Shown: positions 36,215-45,737 of the stretch, piece by piece | Layout: each line of letters starts with the position of its first letter | How positions within the stretch are numbered: position 1 is the stretch's first letter | Source of the DNA: Krasilnikoviella flava | Lineage (GTDB): Bacteria; Actinomycetota; Actinomycetes; Actinomycetales; Cellulomonadaceae | Length of the DNA: 64,000 bases | Assembly: GCF_900167525.1 (NCBI RefSeq) | Contig: NZ_FUZQ01000002.1 | Span: forward strand, 558,001-622,000 | Direction: 5' to 3' | Notes under the pieces: generated by a model | Told to the model about the DNA's origin: nothing | What the model saw: the letters and a program-made list of their open reading frames with translations, nothing else | Databases searched by the model: none | Made by a program: the position numbers and the translations under genes

Positions 36215-37642
36215 GTGCCTCCGACCCGCCCGGCGCCCGACGGCGCCCCCGCCCGCCCGACCGACAGCACCGTCGTGCGCCACCCCGGCCGGGTGACGTT
36301 CGCGCTGAGCGCCGCGGTGCTCGCGTTCTCCCTGATGCAGACGCTCGTCGTCCCCGCACTGCCGACCCTGGGCCGGGAGCTCGGCGCCACCGCGCAGGGC
36401 ACCGGATGGATCCTCACCGCCTTCCTGCTCGCCGGCGCCGTCCTGGCTCCCGTCGTCGGAAACCTCGGGGACCGGTTCGGGCACCGCCGCGTGCTGCTCG
36501 GCACGATCCTCGTGTTCGCCGCGGCGACCCTCGCGGCCGCGGTTGCGCCTAGCCTCGGCGTGCTGCTCGCGGCCCGCGTGGTGCAGGGCGTGAGCACCGC
36601 GACCTTCCCGCTCGCCCTCGCGCTGGCGCGCTCCGTGCTGTCCGGGCCGCGGCTCGCGGCCGCCTTCGGCTGGATCCCCGGCATGATCGGCCTCGGCGCG
36701 GGCGCCGCGCTCGTCGTGGGCGGCGTCGTCGTGGACGCGCTCGGCTGGCGCTGGCTGTTCGTGCTGGGCGCCGTCCTGATCCTCGGCTCGGGCGCCCTGG
36801 TGGCCGCCTGGGTGCCGCGCGGCGGCGCGCCCGCCGTGCAGCGCCGCACCGACTGGCCCGGCATCGCGCTGCTCGCGGGCGGCCTCGTGGGCGTGCTGCT
36901 CGCGGTCTCCCAGGGCGGTTCCTGGGGCTGGGGCTCGGCGCGGACGCTCGTCGTCGGCGCCGCCGGCGTGCTGCTGCTCGCCGTGCTGGTGCTCGTGGAG
37001 CGCCGCACGGCCGCGCCGGTGGTGGACGTGCGGACCTTCCGCCACGGCCCGATCGTGCTCGTCAGCCTGCTCACCGTGGCCGTGGGCTTCGTGCCGTACG
37101 TCTGCTACGTGGCGCTGCCGCTGCTCATGCAGGCCCCGGCGGGCACCGGCTACGGGCACGGGATGAGCGTGACCCTCTCAGGGCTGGCCATGCTCCCCAG
37201 CGCCGTGCTGGTCTTCCTCGGCGGCCGGGCGACCCCGGCGCTGGTGCGCCGTATCGGCCCCGGTGGCACCGGTGCCGTCGCGGCGGGGGTCATGGCCCTC
37301 GGCGCGGCCGGCCTGGCGCTGTGGCCCGCGACGCCGTGGGCCGTGGTCGTGGCGTTCTCCGTGCTGGGCCTCGGCAACGGCATCGGCTACGCGATCTGCG
37401 CCCAGCTCGTCGTCTCCTGGTCGCCTCCCACCGAGACCGGCGCTGCGACGGGCCTCAACAGCGTCGTCCGCACCGTGGGCTCCGCGGCGGCAGCGCCCGT
37501 GGTCACCGCGCTGCTCGCGGCCGGCACGACCGACCCCGCCGGCGCCTACTCCGCCGCGTTCTGGGTGGCGACGACGGTCAGCGTGGTCGGCGTGCTGGTC
37601 GCGCTCACCCTCGTCGTGCGGTCGCGGCGCGCGGCGCACTGA
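36215..37642 (+). CDS. MFS multidrug efflux transporter (DHA2-like)
   Basis: A 475-aa transporter with 12-14 hydrophobic segments. LVVPALPTLGRELGATAQGTGWILTAFLLAGAVLAPVVGNLGDRFGHRRVLL includes the MFS motif A (GNLGDRFGHRR), and the LGAGAALVVGGVVVDALGWRWLFVLG segment is a motif C-type antiporter signature. It is expected to export drugs or toxic metabolites using protons. The start is taken as the GTG at 36215; an ATG-like upstream start at 36161 would lie in the operator. Its TetR neighbour and the palindrome point to substrate-induced expression. Confidence 0.9.
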   Translation: MPPTRPAPDGAPARPTDSTVVRHPGRVTFALSAAVLAFSLMQTLVVPALPTLGRELGATAQGTGWILTAFLLAGAVLAPVVGNLGDRFGHRRVLLGTILVFAAATLAAAVAPSLGVLLAARVVQGVSTATFPLALALARSVLSGPRLAAAFGWIPGMIGLGAGAALVVGGVVVDALGWRWLFVLGAVLILGSGALVAAWVPRGGAPAVQRRTDWPGIALLAGGLVGVLLAVSQGGSWGWGSARTLVVGAAGVLLLAVLVLVERRTAAPVVDVRTFRHGPIVLVSLLTVAVGFVPYVCYVALPLLMQAPAGTGYGHGMSVTLSGLAMLPSAVLVFLGGRATPALVRRIGPGGTGAVAAGVMALGAAGLALWPATPWAVVVAFSVLGLGNGIGYAICAQLVVSWSPPTETGAATGLNSVVRTVGSAAAAPVVTALLAAGTTDPAGAYSAAFWVATTVSVVGVLVALTLVVRSRRAAH

Positions 37643-37723
37643 GGCCGCTCAGGGTTCCCCCAGGGTCGAACCGGGGGGACACCCCATGGTGGCGGCACCG
37701 CCCCGCACCGGAGGGTGGGAGGC

Positions 37724-38485
37724 ATGATCGACGCGATCGCCTCCCTCTGGGCGCAGCTGGAGAGCATGCTGTTCGGCCTCGTGGCGTCCGCCTGGGCGTT
37801 CCCCGCGCTGTTCGCGTCGACGGCAGCCGACGGGTTCTTCCCGCCCGTGCCCGGCGAGACCGTGATCATCATGCTGGCGGTGGGCGCCGAGACCGGCTCC
37901 GGCGTCAACCTCGCCCTCGTGGTGCTGGTGGCGGCGCTCGGCGCGTGGTGCGGCGACCAGGTGGCGTACGCGCTCGGTCGTGCGCTGGGCACGTCCCGGG
38001 TGCCGTTCCTGCGCGGCCCCCGCGGTCAGCGCGCCGTGGCCTGGGCCGCCCGGTCCTTCGAGCGGCGCGGCGCCTCCGTGGTCCTCGGCGCGCGCTTCGT
38101 GCCCGTGGGGCGGATGGCGGTCAACGTCACGGCCGGCGCCGTCGGCTTCCCCCGGCGCCGCTTCATGGGCCTGTCTGCCGTGGCGTCGGTGGCGTGGGCG
38201 GGCTGGTCGGTGCTGATCGGGGTGGTGGCCGCCCAGCCGCTCGGCGACCACCCGCTGCTGGCCGTCGCCGTCGGGGTCGTCGTCGGCACCGTGCTCGGCG
38301 TCGTCGTGGACCGGGTCCTCACGGCCTGGGGTGCGCGCGGCAGGCGGGCGGCCGCCCCGGCGCCGCGGACGCCCGCGGTCGCACGGCGCGAGCCCGCCCT
38401 CGCGGGCGGAGGCGTCGGTCCGCGCGTGCCCGCCCGCGGTACCGGTGCGCTCAGTGCTCCCTGCGGTCCTTCTCGTCCCCGATGA
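37724..38485 (+). CDS. DedA-family membrane protein
   Basis: A 253-aa DedA/SNARE-associated (VTT) protein. The re-entrant loop FFPPVPGETVIIMLA, the GAWCGDQVAYALGRALG segment and ARFVPVGRMAVNVTAGAVGFPRRRF with its conserved Arg are all present. DedA proteins are thought to flip phospholipids or carriers such as undecaprenyl phosphate. The C-terminal 50 residues are an Ala/Pro/Arg tail of low complexity. GGGAGGC precedes the ATG. The gene ends inside the opposing nhaA gene (35-nt overlap). Confidence 0.9.
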   Translation: MIDAIASLWAQLESMLFGLVASAWAFPALFASTAADGFFPPVPGETVIIMLAVGAETGSGVNLALVVLVAALGAWCGDQVAYALGRALGTSRVPFLRGPRGQRAVAWAARSFERRGASVVLGARFVPVGRMAVNVTAGAVGFPRRRFMGLSAVASVAWAGWSVLIGVVAAQPLGDHPLLAVAVGVVVGTVLGVVVDRVLTAWGARGRRAAAPAPRTPAVARREPALAGGGVGPRVPARGTGALSAPCGPSRPR

Positions 38486-39746
38486 AGTCCTCGACGTCGT
38501 CGTCGATGCCGTCGAGATTCATGTCGGCGGTGCGGGCCCGGCGGGCGTCCCAGCGCAGCATGAGGGCGCCGAGCACCGCCGCGATCACCGAGCCCATGAG
38601 GATGGCCGCCTTGGCCCCTTCGGTGTGCTCCGAGGCGTGCCCGAACGACAGCTCCGCCACGAGTAGCGCCACGGTGAACCCGATACCGGCGAGGAGCGCG
38701 ACGGGCAGCAGGTCGCGCACGCCGATGCCCTGCGCGAGCCGCAACGGCGTCAGGCGCGTCACGAGCCACGTCGTGCCGAGCACGCCGACGAGCTTGCCGA
38801 CCACCAGCCCGACCGTGATCGCCGGCACCACCGGCTGGGAGAGGATCTCGGTCACGCCGCCGCCGTCGACGAGGTTCACCCCGGCGGCGAAGAAGGCGAA
38901 GACGGGCAGGGCCACGCCCTGCGACCAGGGCTTGACCGCGTGCTCGTAGCGCTGGGTGCGCGCCTCGGCCTCGCCGTGGGCCGGTCGCGCGGCCACGGTG
39001 AAGCCCATGAGCACGCCGGCGACCGTGGCGTGCACGCCCGAGGAGTGCATGAATGCCCACGCGACCACGAACAGCGGCACCAGGATCCACCACCGCGGGG
39101 CGCGCGAGCGCACGTACCAGCCGAAGACGGCGATCGTGACCAGCGCGGCCGCGAGATAGGCGAAGCTGAGGTCCTCCGTGTAGAAGACGGCGATCACGAT
39201 GATCGCCAGCAGGTCGTCGACGACGGCGAGGGTGAGCAGGAAGGTCCGCACCGCGGTGGGCAGGCCCTTGCCGAAGACGGCGAGGACGCCGAGCGCGAAC
39301 GCGATGTCGGTGGCCGTCGGGATCGCCCAGCCCTCGAGCGCGCCCGGCTCGTCCAGCGCGACGACGACGACCGAGTAGATGACCGCGGGCACCACCATGC
39401 CGCCGACGGCGGCGAGCATGGGGACACCCGCCTCCTTCGGGCTGCGCAGGCTGCCGGCCACGAACTCGTGCTTGAGCTCGAGGCCGACGACGAAGAAGAA
39501 GATCGCCAGGAGCCCGTCCGCCGCCCACTCGGCGACCGTGAGGTTCAGGTGCACGGGGACGGGGCCGATGCTGTCGAAGCCGACCGTCGCCTCGGACAGG
39601 GCGAAGTACCAGTCACGCCAAGGGGCGTTCGCGCAGATCAGGGCGAGGACGGCGGCGCCGATGAGGAGCGCTCCGCCCGTCGTCTCGCGGGAGGCGAAGC
39701 GGCGCAGCCGGGCGCCGGCGGTCGGGGTGGCGGTCTCGGAGGTCAG
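38451..39746 (-). CDS. nhaA: Na+/H+ antiporter NhaA, apparent CTG start
   Basis: A 431-aa NhaA antiporter. The paired Asp of the ion site is in LAVVDDLLAIIVIA; IPTATDIAFALGVLAVFGKGLP and AGIGFTVALLVAELSF are further hallmarks. The first membrane helix (GGALLIGAAVLALICANAPW) is encoded upstream of any ATG or GTG: in this frame the only well-placed start is CTG at 39746, 6 nt after GGAGA. The next GTG (39554) would remove that helix. A CTG start or a base error is implied. It exchanges sodium for protons under salt or alkaline stress. Confidence 0.9.
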   Translation of the reverse strand: MTSETATPTAGARLRRFASRETTGGALLIGAAVLALICANAPWRDWYFALSEATVGFDSIGPVPVHLNLTVAEWAADGLLAIFFFVVGLELKHEFVAGSLRSPKEAGVPMLAAVGGMVVPAVIYSVVVVALDEPGALEGWAIPTATDIAFALGVLAVFGKGLPTAVRTFLLTLAVVDDLLAIIVIAVFYTEDLSFAYLAAALVTIAVFGWYVRSRAPRWWILVPLFVVAWAFMHSSGVHATVAGVLMGFTVAARPAHGEAEARTQRYEHAVKPWSQGVALPVFAFFAAGVNLVDGGGVTEILSQPVVPAITVGLVVGKLVGVLGTTWLVTRLTPLRLAQGIGVRDLLPVALLAGIGFTVALLVAELSFGHASEHTEGAKAAILMGSVIAAVLGALMLRWDARRARTADMNLDGIDDDVEDFIGDEKDRREH

Positions 39747-39875
39747 GGCGTTCTCCTGTCCGGTCGTGGGGTCGTTCTGTCGCCCGGCGTTGCAGCCGGT
39801 GCCACCGACCAGACTTCCCGGCTCACCCGCGGGTCAGCCTAGCGTCCGGCGGGCGGTGCCCGGGGCCAGCGTCCG

Positions 39876-40433
39876 TCAGGTCGTCTCGCGGGCCATCTCG
39901 ACCAACCGGGTCAGGGTGTTCCAGTTCCGCGCCGTGGTCCAGGTGCCCGCGGCGCGGTCGATCGCCGCCGGGGTGAGCCTCGACCGGCCGATGCCGTTCA
40001 CGTAGTCCACGTAGAGCACGTCGTCGACGACGGCGAACCGTTCCGACCGGCCTTCCGCGAGCTGTGCCAGGCCCTCGGGGTCCGCCGGCTCGGGGGAGAC
40101 ATGCACCTGCACGTGCGACGGGTGGTCCGCGACGGCGTCGGGGAACGGGTCGGCGGCCAGGATCGCGGCCGCGCGCTCCGCCGTGACCGCCACGGCGCGC
40201 AGGTCGCCGCCGAGCTGTGCGGCGAGCGCGGCGGTGACACGCTCGGCGACGTCGTCGTCGCCCGCGTCGCCCGTCGCGACGAGGTTGCCGCTGTTCGCGT
40301 AGGTGCGGGCGTCCGAGAGGCCCGCCGCGCCGGCGGCCTCGCGCAGGTCGGCGGAGCTCACGCGGCGGGACCCGCCGACGTTGACTCCGCGCAGCAGCAC
40401 GACCCAGGCGGTGGGCGCGTCGGAGGAGGTCAT
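39876..40433 (-). CDS. DUF1697 protein
   Basis: A 185-aa DUF1697 protein: VVLLRGVNVGGSRRVSSADLREAAGAAGLSDARTYANSGNLV is the family signature, and the ADPFPDAVADHPSHVQVHV and NWNTLTRLVEMA segments follow. The function is unknown. ATG 40433 is preceded by GGAGGAGG. A divergent paralogue lies at 45738. Confidence 0.9.
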   Translation of the reverse strand: MTSSDAPTAWVVLLRGVNVGGSRRVSSADLREAAGAAGLSDARTYANSGNLVATGDAGDDDVAERVTAALAAQLGGDLRAVAVTAERAAAILAADPFPDAVADHPSHVQVHVSPEPADPEGLAQLAEGRSERFAVVDDVLYVDYVNGIGRSRLTPAAIDRAAGTWTTARNWNTLTRLVEMARETT

Positions 40434-40562
40434 GGGTCCATGGTGCTCGCCCGGCCGGGGCGCGTCGCGGCGGAGTCCGTCGTGTGAACGCCGGGTGACA
40501 TCTTCCCGACCCGCCGACGCGGGGGTGGTGGCGCGAATCACAGCGTCGTAGTTTGACGGCAG

Positions 40563-40581
40563 GGACGGTGTCCAGCCGTCC
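40563..40581 (+). promoter_or_regulatory. Hairpin in the phoH leader
   Basis: GGACGG (40563-40568) pairs with CCGTCC (40576-40581). It lies just after a TAGTTT box and before a short upstream ORF, so it should fold at the 5' end of the phoH mRNA. Confidence 0.35.
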
Positions 40582-40597
40582 TTCGGGAGGCCAGCCG

Positions 40598-40717
40598 ATG
40601 GGGTTCACGCTCCGTGCGGGAGGGCCGGCACCGGCCCCGCGCCGCACGGCGCGCCCGGGTCGGCCGCCCGCCCACCAGGAGGGAGCTCGTCGTGGCCCGA
40701 ACCGCAGCCGTCCCTGA
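40598..40717 (+). CDS. Possible 39-aa upstream peptide overlapping the phoH start
   Basis: ATG at 40598 has a good ribosome site (GGGAGG, 40585-40590) and opens a 39-codon frame that ends at TGA 40715-40717, past the phoH GTG at 40692. The peptide is Pro/Arg-rich. It may be a leader whose translation affects phoH initiation, or a chance ORF in GC-rich DNA. Confidence 0.3.
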   Translation: MGFTLRAGGPAPAPRRTARPGRPPAHQEGARRGPNRSRP

Positions 40718-42068
40718 GTGCGACACCGTCGACACCGTCAACACTGCCGGCACGACCCCGCGCACGTTCGTCGTCGACACGTCCGTGCTGTTGTCCGACC
40801 CCCGGGCGATCCACCGCTTCGCCGAGCACGACGTCGTCCTGCCGGTCGTCGTCATCACGGAGCTCGAGGCCAAACGGCACCACGCCGAGCTCGGCTACTT
40901 CGCCCGCAGCGCCCTGCGGATGCTCGACGAGCTGCGCCTCAAGCACGGTCGGCTCGACGCGCCGATCCCCGTGGGCGAGGTGGGCGGCACGCTGCGCGTC
41001 GAGCTCAACCACACCGACCCGCAGGTGCTGCCCGCCGGGTTCCGCCTCGGCGACAACGACACGCGGATCCTGTCGGTCGCGGCCAACCTCGCGGCCGAGG
41101 GTTGCGACGTCACCGTGGTCTCCAAGGACCTGCCGATGCGGGTCAAGGCCTCGGCGGTCGGCCTGCGCGCGGAGGAGTACCGGCATGAGCTCGCCGTCGA
41201 CTCCGGGTGGACCGGGATGCGCGAGATCGACGTCGCCGACGAGCAGGTGGGCACCCTGTACGAGGGGGGCGAGGTGGAGCTGGCGACCCTCGACCCCGAG
41301 GTCGTCGAGGCGGCGTCGCCCCTGCTGTGCCACACCGGGCTGGTGATCCACTCGCCGGGCGGCTCGGCCCTCGGCCGGGTGACACCGGACAAGACGGTCC
41401 GCCTGGTGCGCGGCGACCAGGACGTCTTCGGCGTGCACGGCCGCTCCGCGGAGCAGCGCATCGCCATCGACCTGCTGCTGGACCCCGACGTCGGGATCCT
41501 GTCGCTGGGCGGTCGCGCCGGGACCGGCAAGTCGGCGCTCGCGCTGTGCGCCGGCCTGGAGGCGGTGCTCGAGCGCCAGCAGCACCGCAAGGTGATCGTC
41601 TTCCGGCCGTTGTACGCGGTCGGCGGCCAGGAGCTGGGCTACCTGCCCGGGTCCGAGTCCGAGAAGATGAACCCCTGGGCCCAGGCGGTGTACGACACGC
41701 TCGGGGCGCTCGTGGCACCGGCGGTCCTCGACGAGGTGATCGACCGCGAGATGCTCGAGGTGCTGCCCCTGACGCACATCCGCGGGCGTTCGCTGCACGA
41801 CGCGTTCGTCATCGTGGACGAGGCCCAGTCCCTGGAGCGGAACGTGCTTCTCACGGTGCTGTCCCGCATCGGCCAGGACTCGCGCGTCGTCCTCACGCAC
41901 GACGTCGCCCAGCGGGACAACCTCCGGGTGGGTCGGCACGACGGCGTGGCGGCCGTGATCGAGGCGATGAAGGGCCACCCGCTGTTCGCGCACGTGACCC
42001 TCACGCGCTCGGAGCGTTCGCCCGTCGCCGCCCTGGTCACCGAGATGCTGGAGTCGCTGGAGATCTGA
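40692..42068 (+). CDS. PhoH-family ATPase with N-terminal PIN domain
   Basis: A 458-aa PIN-PhoH protein. The PIN nuclease domain (about residues 15-150) shows the Asp of [12 protein letters not shown] and [25 protein letters not shown]. The PhoH ATPase has Walker A GRAGTGKS with K280, [16 protein letters not shown] and Walker [10 protein letters not shown], then HDVAQRDN. Such proteins act as RNA helicase/ribonucleases in actinobacteria. GGGAG precedes the GTG at 40692. Its leader has a hairpin and a possible short ORF, hinting at post-transcriptional control. Confidence 0.92.
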   Translation: MARTAAVPECDTVDTVNTAGTTPRTFVVDTSVLLSDPRAIHRFAEHDVVLPVVVITELEAKRHHAELGYFARSALRMLDELRLKHGRLDAPIPVGEVGGTLRVELNHTDPQVLPAGFRLGDNDTRILSVAANLAAEGCDVTVVSKDLPMRVKASAVGLRAEEYRHELAVDSGWTGMREIDVADEQVGTLYEGGEVELATLDPEVVEAASPLLCHTGLVIHSPGGSALGRVTPDKTVRLVRGDQDVFGVHGRSAEQRIAIDLLLDPDVGILSLGGRAGTGKSALALCAGLEAVLERQQHRKVIVFRPLYAVGGQELGYLPGSESEKMNPWAQAVYDTLGALVAPAVLDEVIDREMLEVLPLTHIRGRSLHDAFVIVDEAQSLERNVLLTVLSRIGQDSRVVLTHDVAQRDNLRVGRHDGVAAVIEAMKGHPLFAHVTLTRSERSPVAALVTEMLESLEI

Positions 42069-42071
42069 CCT

Positions 42072-42141
42072 CGCTGGTTGAGCCTGTCGAAACCTGCTTG
42101 TCGACACCGAGGCGACGTGGTTTCGACAGGCTCAACCAGCG
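42072..42141. repeat. Perfect inverted pair of the GGTTGAGCCTGTCGAAACC element
   Basis: Arms 42072-42094 and 42119-42141 are complementary over 23 nt with 24 nt between. They lie between the convergent phoH and FUSC genes; the right arm supplies the TGA stop of FUSC. A folded transcript from either side could serve as terminator. Confidence 0.85.
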
Positions 42142-43472
42142 GCGTGGCGGCGCGGGTGCACCAGCACGACGGCGAGCACGCCGAGGACGGCGCCGATCAC
42201 GGTGTCGAGGGCGCGGGAGGCGGCGATGCCGCCGGGGTCGACGGTGCCGCCGAGCGACGTCATCAGCAGCGCCATCGGGGTGATGGTGAGCATCGCCAGG
42301 CCGTAGTGGCGCCCGACGACGATCTCGGTGACGACCTGGAGCGCCACGACGACGACGCAGGTCGCGGCGAAGGACAGGTGGGCCGCGAGGAGCGGCCAGG
42401 CCAACAGCGCGCCGAGCACGGTCCCGCCGCCGCGCTGCAGGGCACGGACCACGGCGTGGTGCGTGCTCGCGCCCTGCAGCGTGGCCGTGGCGCCCAGCTG
42501 CGCCCAGGCGGGGTGGCTCAGGCCGGCCGCGAGCGTGGCGCCTCCGGCCACGACGCTCGCCAGCACGACGCGGGTCCCGCCGAGGCGCCACCCTGCGGTG
42601 TGCCACGTCGCGCGGACGTCGTCCCGCAGGCGTCGGCGTGCGGGCAGCGTGTCGGCGGGGGGCACGGTGCCGGGCCGCGCGGCGACGGGGTCGCCGAGGC
42701 CGTCGGCATCGAGCACCTCCGCGACGGCGGCCAGCTCGGCGGCCAGCACGCGCGCCGTGTCCCGGGTGCGCCGGTGCGACAGGTCGTCGGCCAGGACCTC
42801 GCGCGCCCGGGCGACGGCAGCCGCGGCCGTCCTGGCGGCCTCGGGAGCGCGGTCGGGGCCGGCGTCGAGAGACCTCCGCACCGCGTCGGCCGCCCGTCGG
42901 ACGGCCAGCCGGGCCGGGGCGCTCGGCCGCACCAGGTAGCCGCTCATCCCGACGAGCCACGCGATGACGGCCCCGACGGCGAACGCGGTGCCGCGCTCCG
43001 CGACGCCGGACCAGGTCAGGGGCCCGACCATGCCGCCCGCCGCGGCGAAGACGACGATGCTCGCCCCCGGGGGCCCCGTGCGGACCAGCGCGCACAGGGC
43101 AGTCGCCAGACCCGCGACGAGCGCCACCACGCCGAGGACGACGACCGTGGGCGCGCCCAGGGCGGTGAGGGAGGCCGTCAGCGCGAAGGCGGCGACGAAC
43201 ACGCCGGCCACGCCGGCCAGCAGGGATGCGCGGCGCCGGTACGGCTCGTACCGGCCGTACAGGATGACGAGCGCCCCGAGGGAGGCGAAGGCGGCGAGGT
43301 CGGCGCGTCCGACGGCGGCGCTCAGCGCGAGGACGACGGCCGCGGCGGCGCCGACGCGCAGGGCTGCCGCGAGGGTGGCGTCGGCGGGGTTGATGCGCAG
43401 CGCGGCCCGCAGGTGGGCGGGGTCGAGGACGTCGCGGGCGCTCGTCAGGACAGGAGAGGGAGAGGGAGGCAT
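42132..43472 (-). CDS. FUSC-family membrane protein (aromatic-acid exporter-like)
   Basis: A 446-aa protein with two membrane blocks (about residues 35-180 and 310-440) flanking a soluble helical middle, the FUSC/AaeB-like layout. GADLAAFASLGALVILYGRYEPYRRR in the first block and GATATLQGASTHHAVVRALQRGGGTVLGALLAWPLL in the second match the family's repeated motif. It probably exports organic acids or other small molecules. Its stop codon comes from a repeat element. TATCAT sits 8 nt before the ATG with no ribosome site, so the mRNA may be leaderless. It is divergent from a MarR regulator. Confidence 0.85.
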   Translation of the reverse strand: MPPSPSPVLTSARDVLDPAHLRAALRINPADATLAAALRVGAAAAVVLALSAAVGRADLAAFASLGALVILYGRYEPYRRRASLLAGVAGVFVAAFALTASLTALGAPTVVVLGVVALVAGLATALCALVRTGPPGASIVVFAAAGGMVGPLTWSGVAERGTAFAVGAVIAWLVGMSGYLVRPSAPARLAVRRAADAVRRSLDAGPDRAPEAARTAAAAVARAREVLADDLSHRRTRDTARVLAAELAAVAEVLDADGLGDPVAARPGTVPPADTLPARRRLRDDVRATWHTAGWRLGGTRVVLASVVAGGATLAAGLSHPAWAQLGATATLQGASTHHAVVRALQRGGGTVLGALLAWPLLAAHLSFAATCVVVVALQVVTEIVVGRHYGLAMLTITPMALLMTSLGGTVDPGGIAASRALDTVIGAVLGVLAVVLVHPRRHAAG

Positions 43473-43480
43473 TGCGGGAC

Positions 43481-43506
43481 ATGATAGTTCACGGGTAAAC
43501 CATCAT
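43481..43506. promoter_or_regulatory. MarR operator overlapping the FUSC promoter
   Basis: ATGATAGTT (43481-43489) and AACCATCAT (43498-43506) form a near-perfect dyad. The FUSC -10 TATCAT (minus strand, 43486-43481) is inside it, so binding would block FUSC transcription. Confidence 0.6.
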
Positions 43507-43543
43507 GGAAGCAGTCGTGGGTGTGACCTCTATCCTGGTCGCC

Positions 43544-44032
43544 GTGGACTACATCGAGCGCGTGCGCGCGCAGTGGGCCGAGCGCCTGCCCGACATCGAC
43601 ACGTCCCCGGCCGAGGTGGGCGCCCGGGTGCGCCGGATCGCGGCCCTGCTCGAGGCCGAGCTCGCCGACGACCTGGCCGCGGAGGAGGTCACCCGCGCCG
43701 AGCTCGACGTCCTCACCGCCCTGCGACGGTCCGGGCGTCCGCTGCGCGCGGGGGAGGTCACGACGATGACGGGCTCGCCCGGCGCGTCGATCACCAAGCG
43801 GCTCGACCGGCTGGAGCGCGCCGGCCTGGTGGAGCGGGCCGTGCACGAGCGGGACAAGCGCGGCGTCCTGGTGGCGCTCACGGCGCGCGGGGAGTCGCTC
43901 GTCGACGAGCTGTTCCCGCGGCAGATCGAGCACGAGCGTTCCGCGCTGACCGATCTGTCGGTGACGGAGCGGGCCGAGCTCGGCCGGCTGCTCGCCGTCG
44001 TGCTGCGCCGGCTGGACCCGCGCGACTACTGA
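43544..44032 (+). CDS. MarR-family regulator
   Basis: A 162-aa MarR-type winged-helix protein: EVTRAELDVLTALRRSGRPLRAGEVTTMTGSPGASITKRLDRLERAGLVERAVHERDKRGVLVALTARG covers the recognition helix and wing. I take the GTG at 43544, which is 7 nt after TATCCT (43531-43536); an ATG at 43505 is possible but lies in the operator. It probably represses the divergent FUSC exporter and is relieved by a phenolic or similar ligand, as many MarR proteins are. Confidence 0.85.
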   Translation: MDYIERVRAQWAERLPDIDTSPAEVGARVRRIAALLEAELADDLAAEEVTRAELDVLTALRRSGRPLRAGEVTTMTGSPGASITKRLDRLERAGLVERAVHERDKRGVLVALTARGESLVDELFPRQIEHERSALTDLSVTERAELGRLLAVVLRRLDPRDY

Positions 44033-44160
44033 GCCGCCCGGGCGTCGTGCTGCGCGGGGAGGTGCCGCAGTCAGGTGGAACCCCCCAGCCCCGCGCCCCG
44101 AGGGCGCCTCCCCGCGTACGCCGACAGTAGCAGGTGAGGTTAGCCTTACCAACCCTCTTC

Positions 44161-44214
44161 GGTGGGTGAGCCTGTCGAGACCGGGAAACAGGGTCTCGAC
44201 AGGCTCGACCGGCG
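44161..44214. repeat. Inverted pair of the repeat element downstream of fumC
   Basis: Arms 44161-44182 and 44192-44214 (GGTGAGCCTGTCGAGACC type and its complement) with 9 nt between. They lie 7 nt past the fumC stop in the convergent gap with the MarR gene, again a terminator-like place. Confidence 0.75.
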
Positions 44215-44220
44215 AGAGGG

Positions 44221-45654
44221 TCAGGCCCGCGGGGGCTTCGTCATCGAGAGCACGTCCAGCGCGGAGTCGAGCTGGGCCTCCGTGACCTCGCCGCGCTCCA
44301 CGAAGCCGAGGTCGATCACGGCCTCGCGCACGGTCATGCCCTGCTTGACGGAGTGCTTGGCGACCTTCGCGGCGGCCTCGTAGCCGATCACGCGGTTGAG
44401 CGGCGTGACGATCGACGGCGAGGACTCGGCGAACGCGCGGGCGCGGTCCACGTTGGCCGTGATGCCCGAGACCGTCTTGTCGGCCAGCACGCGCGACGCG
44501 TTGGCGAGCAGCCGGGTCGACTCCAGCACGCCCTGCGCGATGACCGGGATCTGCACGTTGAGCTCGAAGGAGCCGCTGGCGCCGGCCCACGCGACGGTGG
44601 CGTCGTTGCCGACCACGCGGGCGGCCACCATGAGCACGGCCTCCGGGATGACCGGGTTGACCTTGCCAGGCATGATCGAGGAGCCCGGCTGCAGGTCGGG
44701 GATCGCGATCTCGCCCAGGCCGGTGTTCGGGCCGGAGCCCATCCAGCGCAGGTCGTTGCAGATCTTGGTGATCGAGACGGCGATGGTGCGCAGCGCGCCC
44801 GAGAGCTCGACCAGGCCGTCGCGCGCCGACTGCGCCTCGAAGTGGTCGCGCGCCTCGGTCAGCGGCAGGCCCGTGTCCTCGCGCAGCAGCTCGATGACGC
44901 GCTGCGGGAAGCCGGCCGGGGTGTTGATGCCCGTGCCGACCGCGGTGCCGCCCAGCGGCACCTCCGCCGCGCGGGGCAGCGCCGCCTCGACGCGCTCGAC
45001 GCCGAACCGGATCGCCGCGGCGTACCCGCCGAACTCCTGGCCCAGCGTCACGGGGGTGGCGTCCATGAGGTGCGTGCGGCCCGACTTCACGACGGAGGCG
45101 AACTCCTCGGCCTTCGCGCCCAGCGCGTCGGCCAGGTGCCGCAGGCCCGGGATCAGGTCGTGGATCGCGGCGGCCGTCGCGGCCACGTGCACCGAGGTGG
45201 GGAAGACGTCGTTGGAGGACTGTGACGCGTTGACGTGATCGTTCGGGTGCACGTCCTTGCCGAGCGAGCGCGTGGCCAGGGTGGCCAGCACCTCGTTGGT
45301 GTTCATGTTCGACGACGTGCCCGAGCCGGTCTGGAAGACGTCGATCGGGAAGTGCGCGTCGTACGCGCCCGAGGCGACCTCGTCGGCCGCGGCGACGATG
45401 GCGTCGGCGATGTCCCGGTCGAGCACGCCGAGCTCGGCGTTCGCGCGCGCGGCGGCCTTCTTGATCCGGGCCAGGGCCTCGATGTGGCCGCGCTCGAGCG
45501 TGGTGCCGGAGATGGGGAAGTTCTCCACGGCGCGCTGGGTCTGCGCGCGGTAGAGCGCGTGCGCCGGGACGCGCACCTCGCCCATCGTGTCGTGCTCGAT
45601 GCGGTACTCGGTCTCGCCCGCGCCGGTGCCGGGGACGACGGTGTCGGAAGTCAT
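44221..45654 (-). CDS. fumC: Class II fumarate hydratase
   Basis: A 477-aa fumarase, hydrating fumarate to malate in the TCA cycle. The family signature G324[10 protein letters not shown] is intact, as are [54 protein letters not shown] and the [15 protein letters not shown] loop. The ATG at 45654 was chosen. The gene is single and followed by a repeat-pair hairpin. Confidence 0.97.
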   Translation of the reverse strand: MTSDTVVPGTGAGETEYRIEHDTMGEVRVPAHALYRAQTQRAVENFPISGTTLERGHIEALARIKKAAARANAELGVLDRDIADAIVAAADEVASGAYDAHFPIDVFQTGSGTSSNMNTNEVLATLATRSLGKDVHPNDHVNASQSSNDVFPTSVHVAATAAAIHDLIPGLRHLADALGAKAEEFASVVKSGRTHLMDATPVTLGQEFGGYAAAIRFGVERVEAALPRAAEVPLGGTAVGTGINTPAGFPQRVIELLREDTGLPLTEARDHFEAQSARDGLVELSGALRTIAVSITKICNDLRWMGSGPNTGLGEIAIPDLQPGSSIMPGKVNPVIPEAVLMVAARVVGNDATVAWAGASGSFELNVQIPVIAQGVLESTRLLANASRVLADKTVSGITANVDRARAFAESSPSIVTPLNRVIGYEAAAKVAKHSVKQGMTVREAVIDLGFVERGEVTEAQLDSALDVLSMTKPPRA

Positions 45655-45737
45655 GCCTCTATCGTGCCGCACCCCGGCGGGCGGTCCGTCGTGAGGCGGG
45701 TCACTCCGGTGTCGGTGCTGCGGGGGAGGATCGGCGC

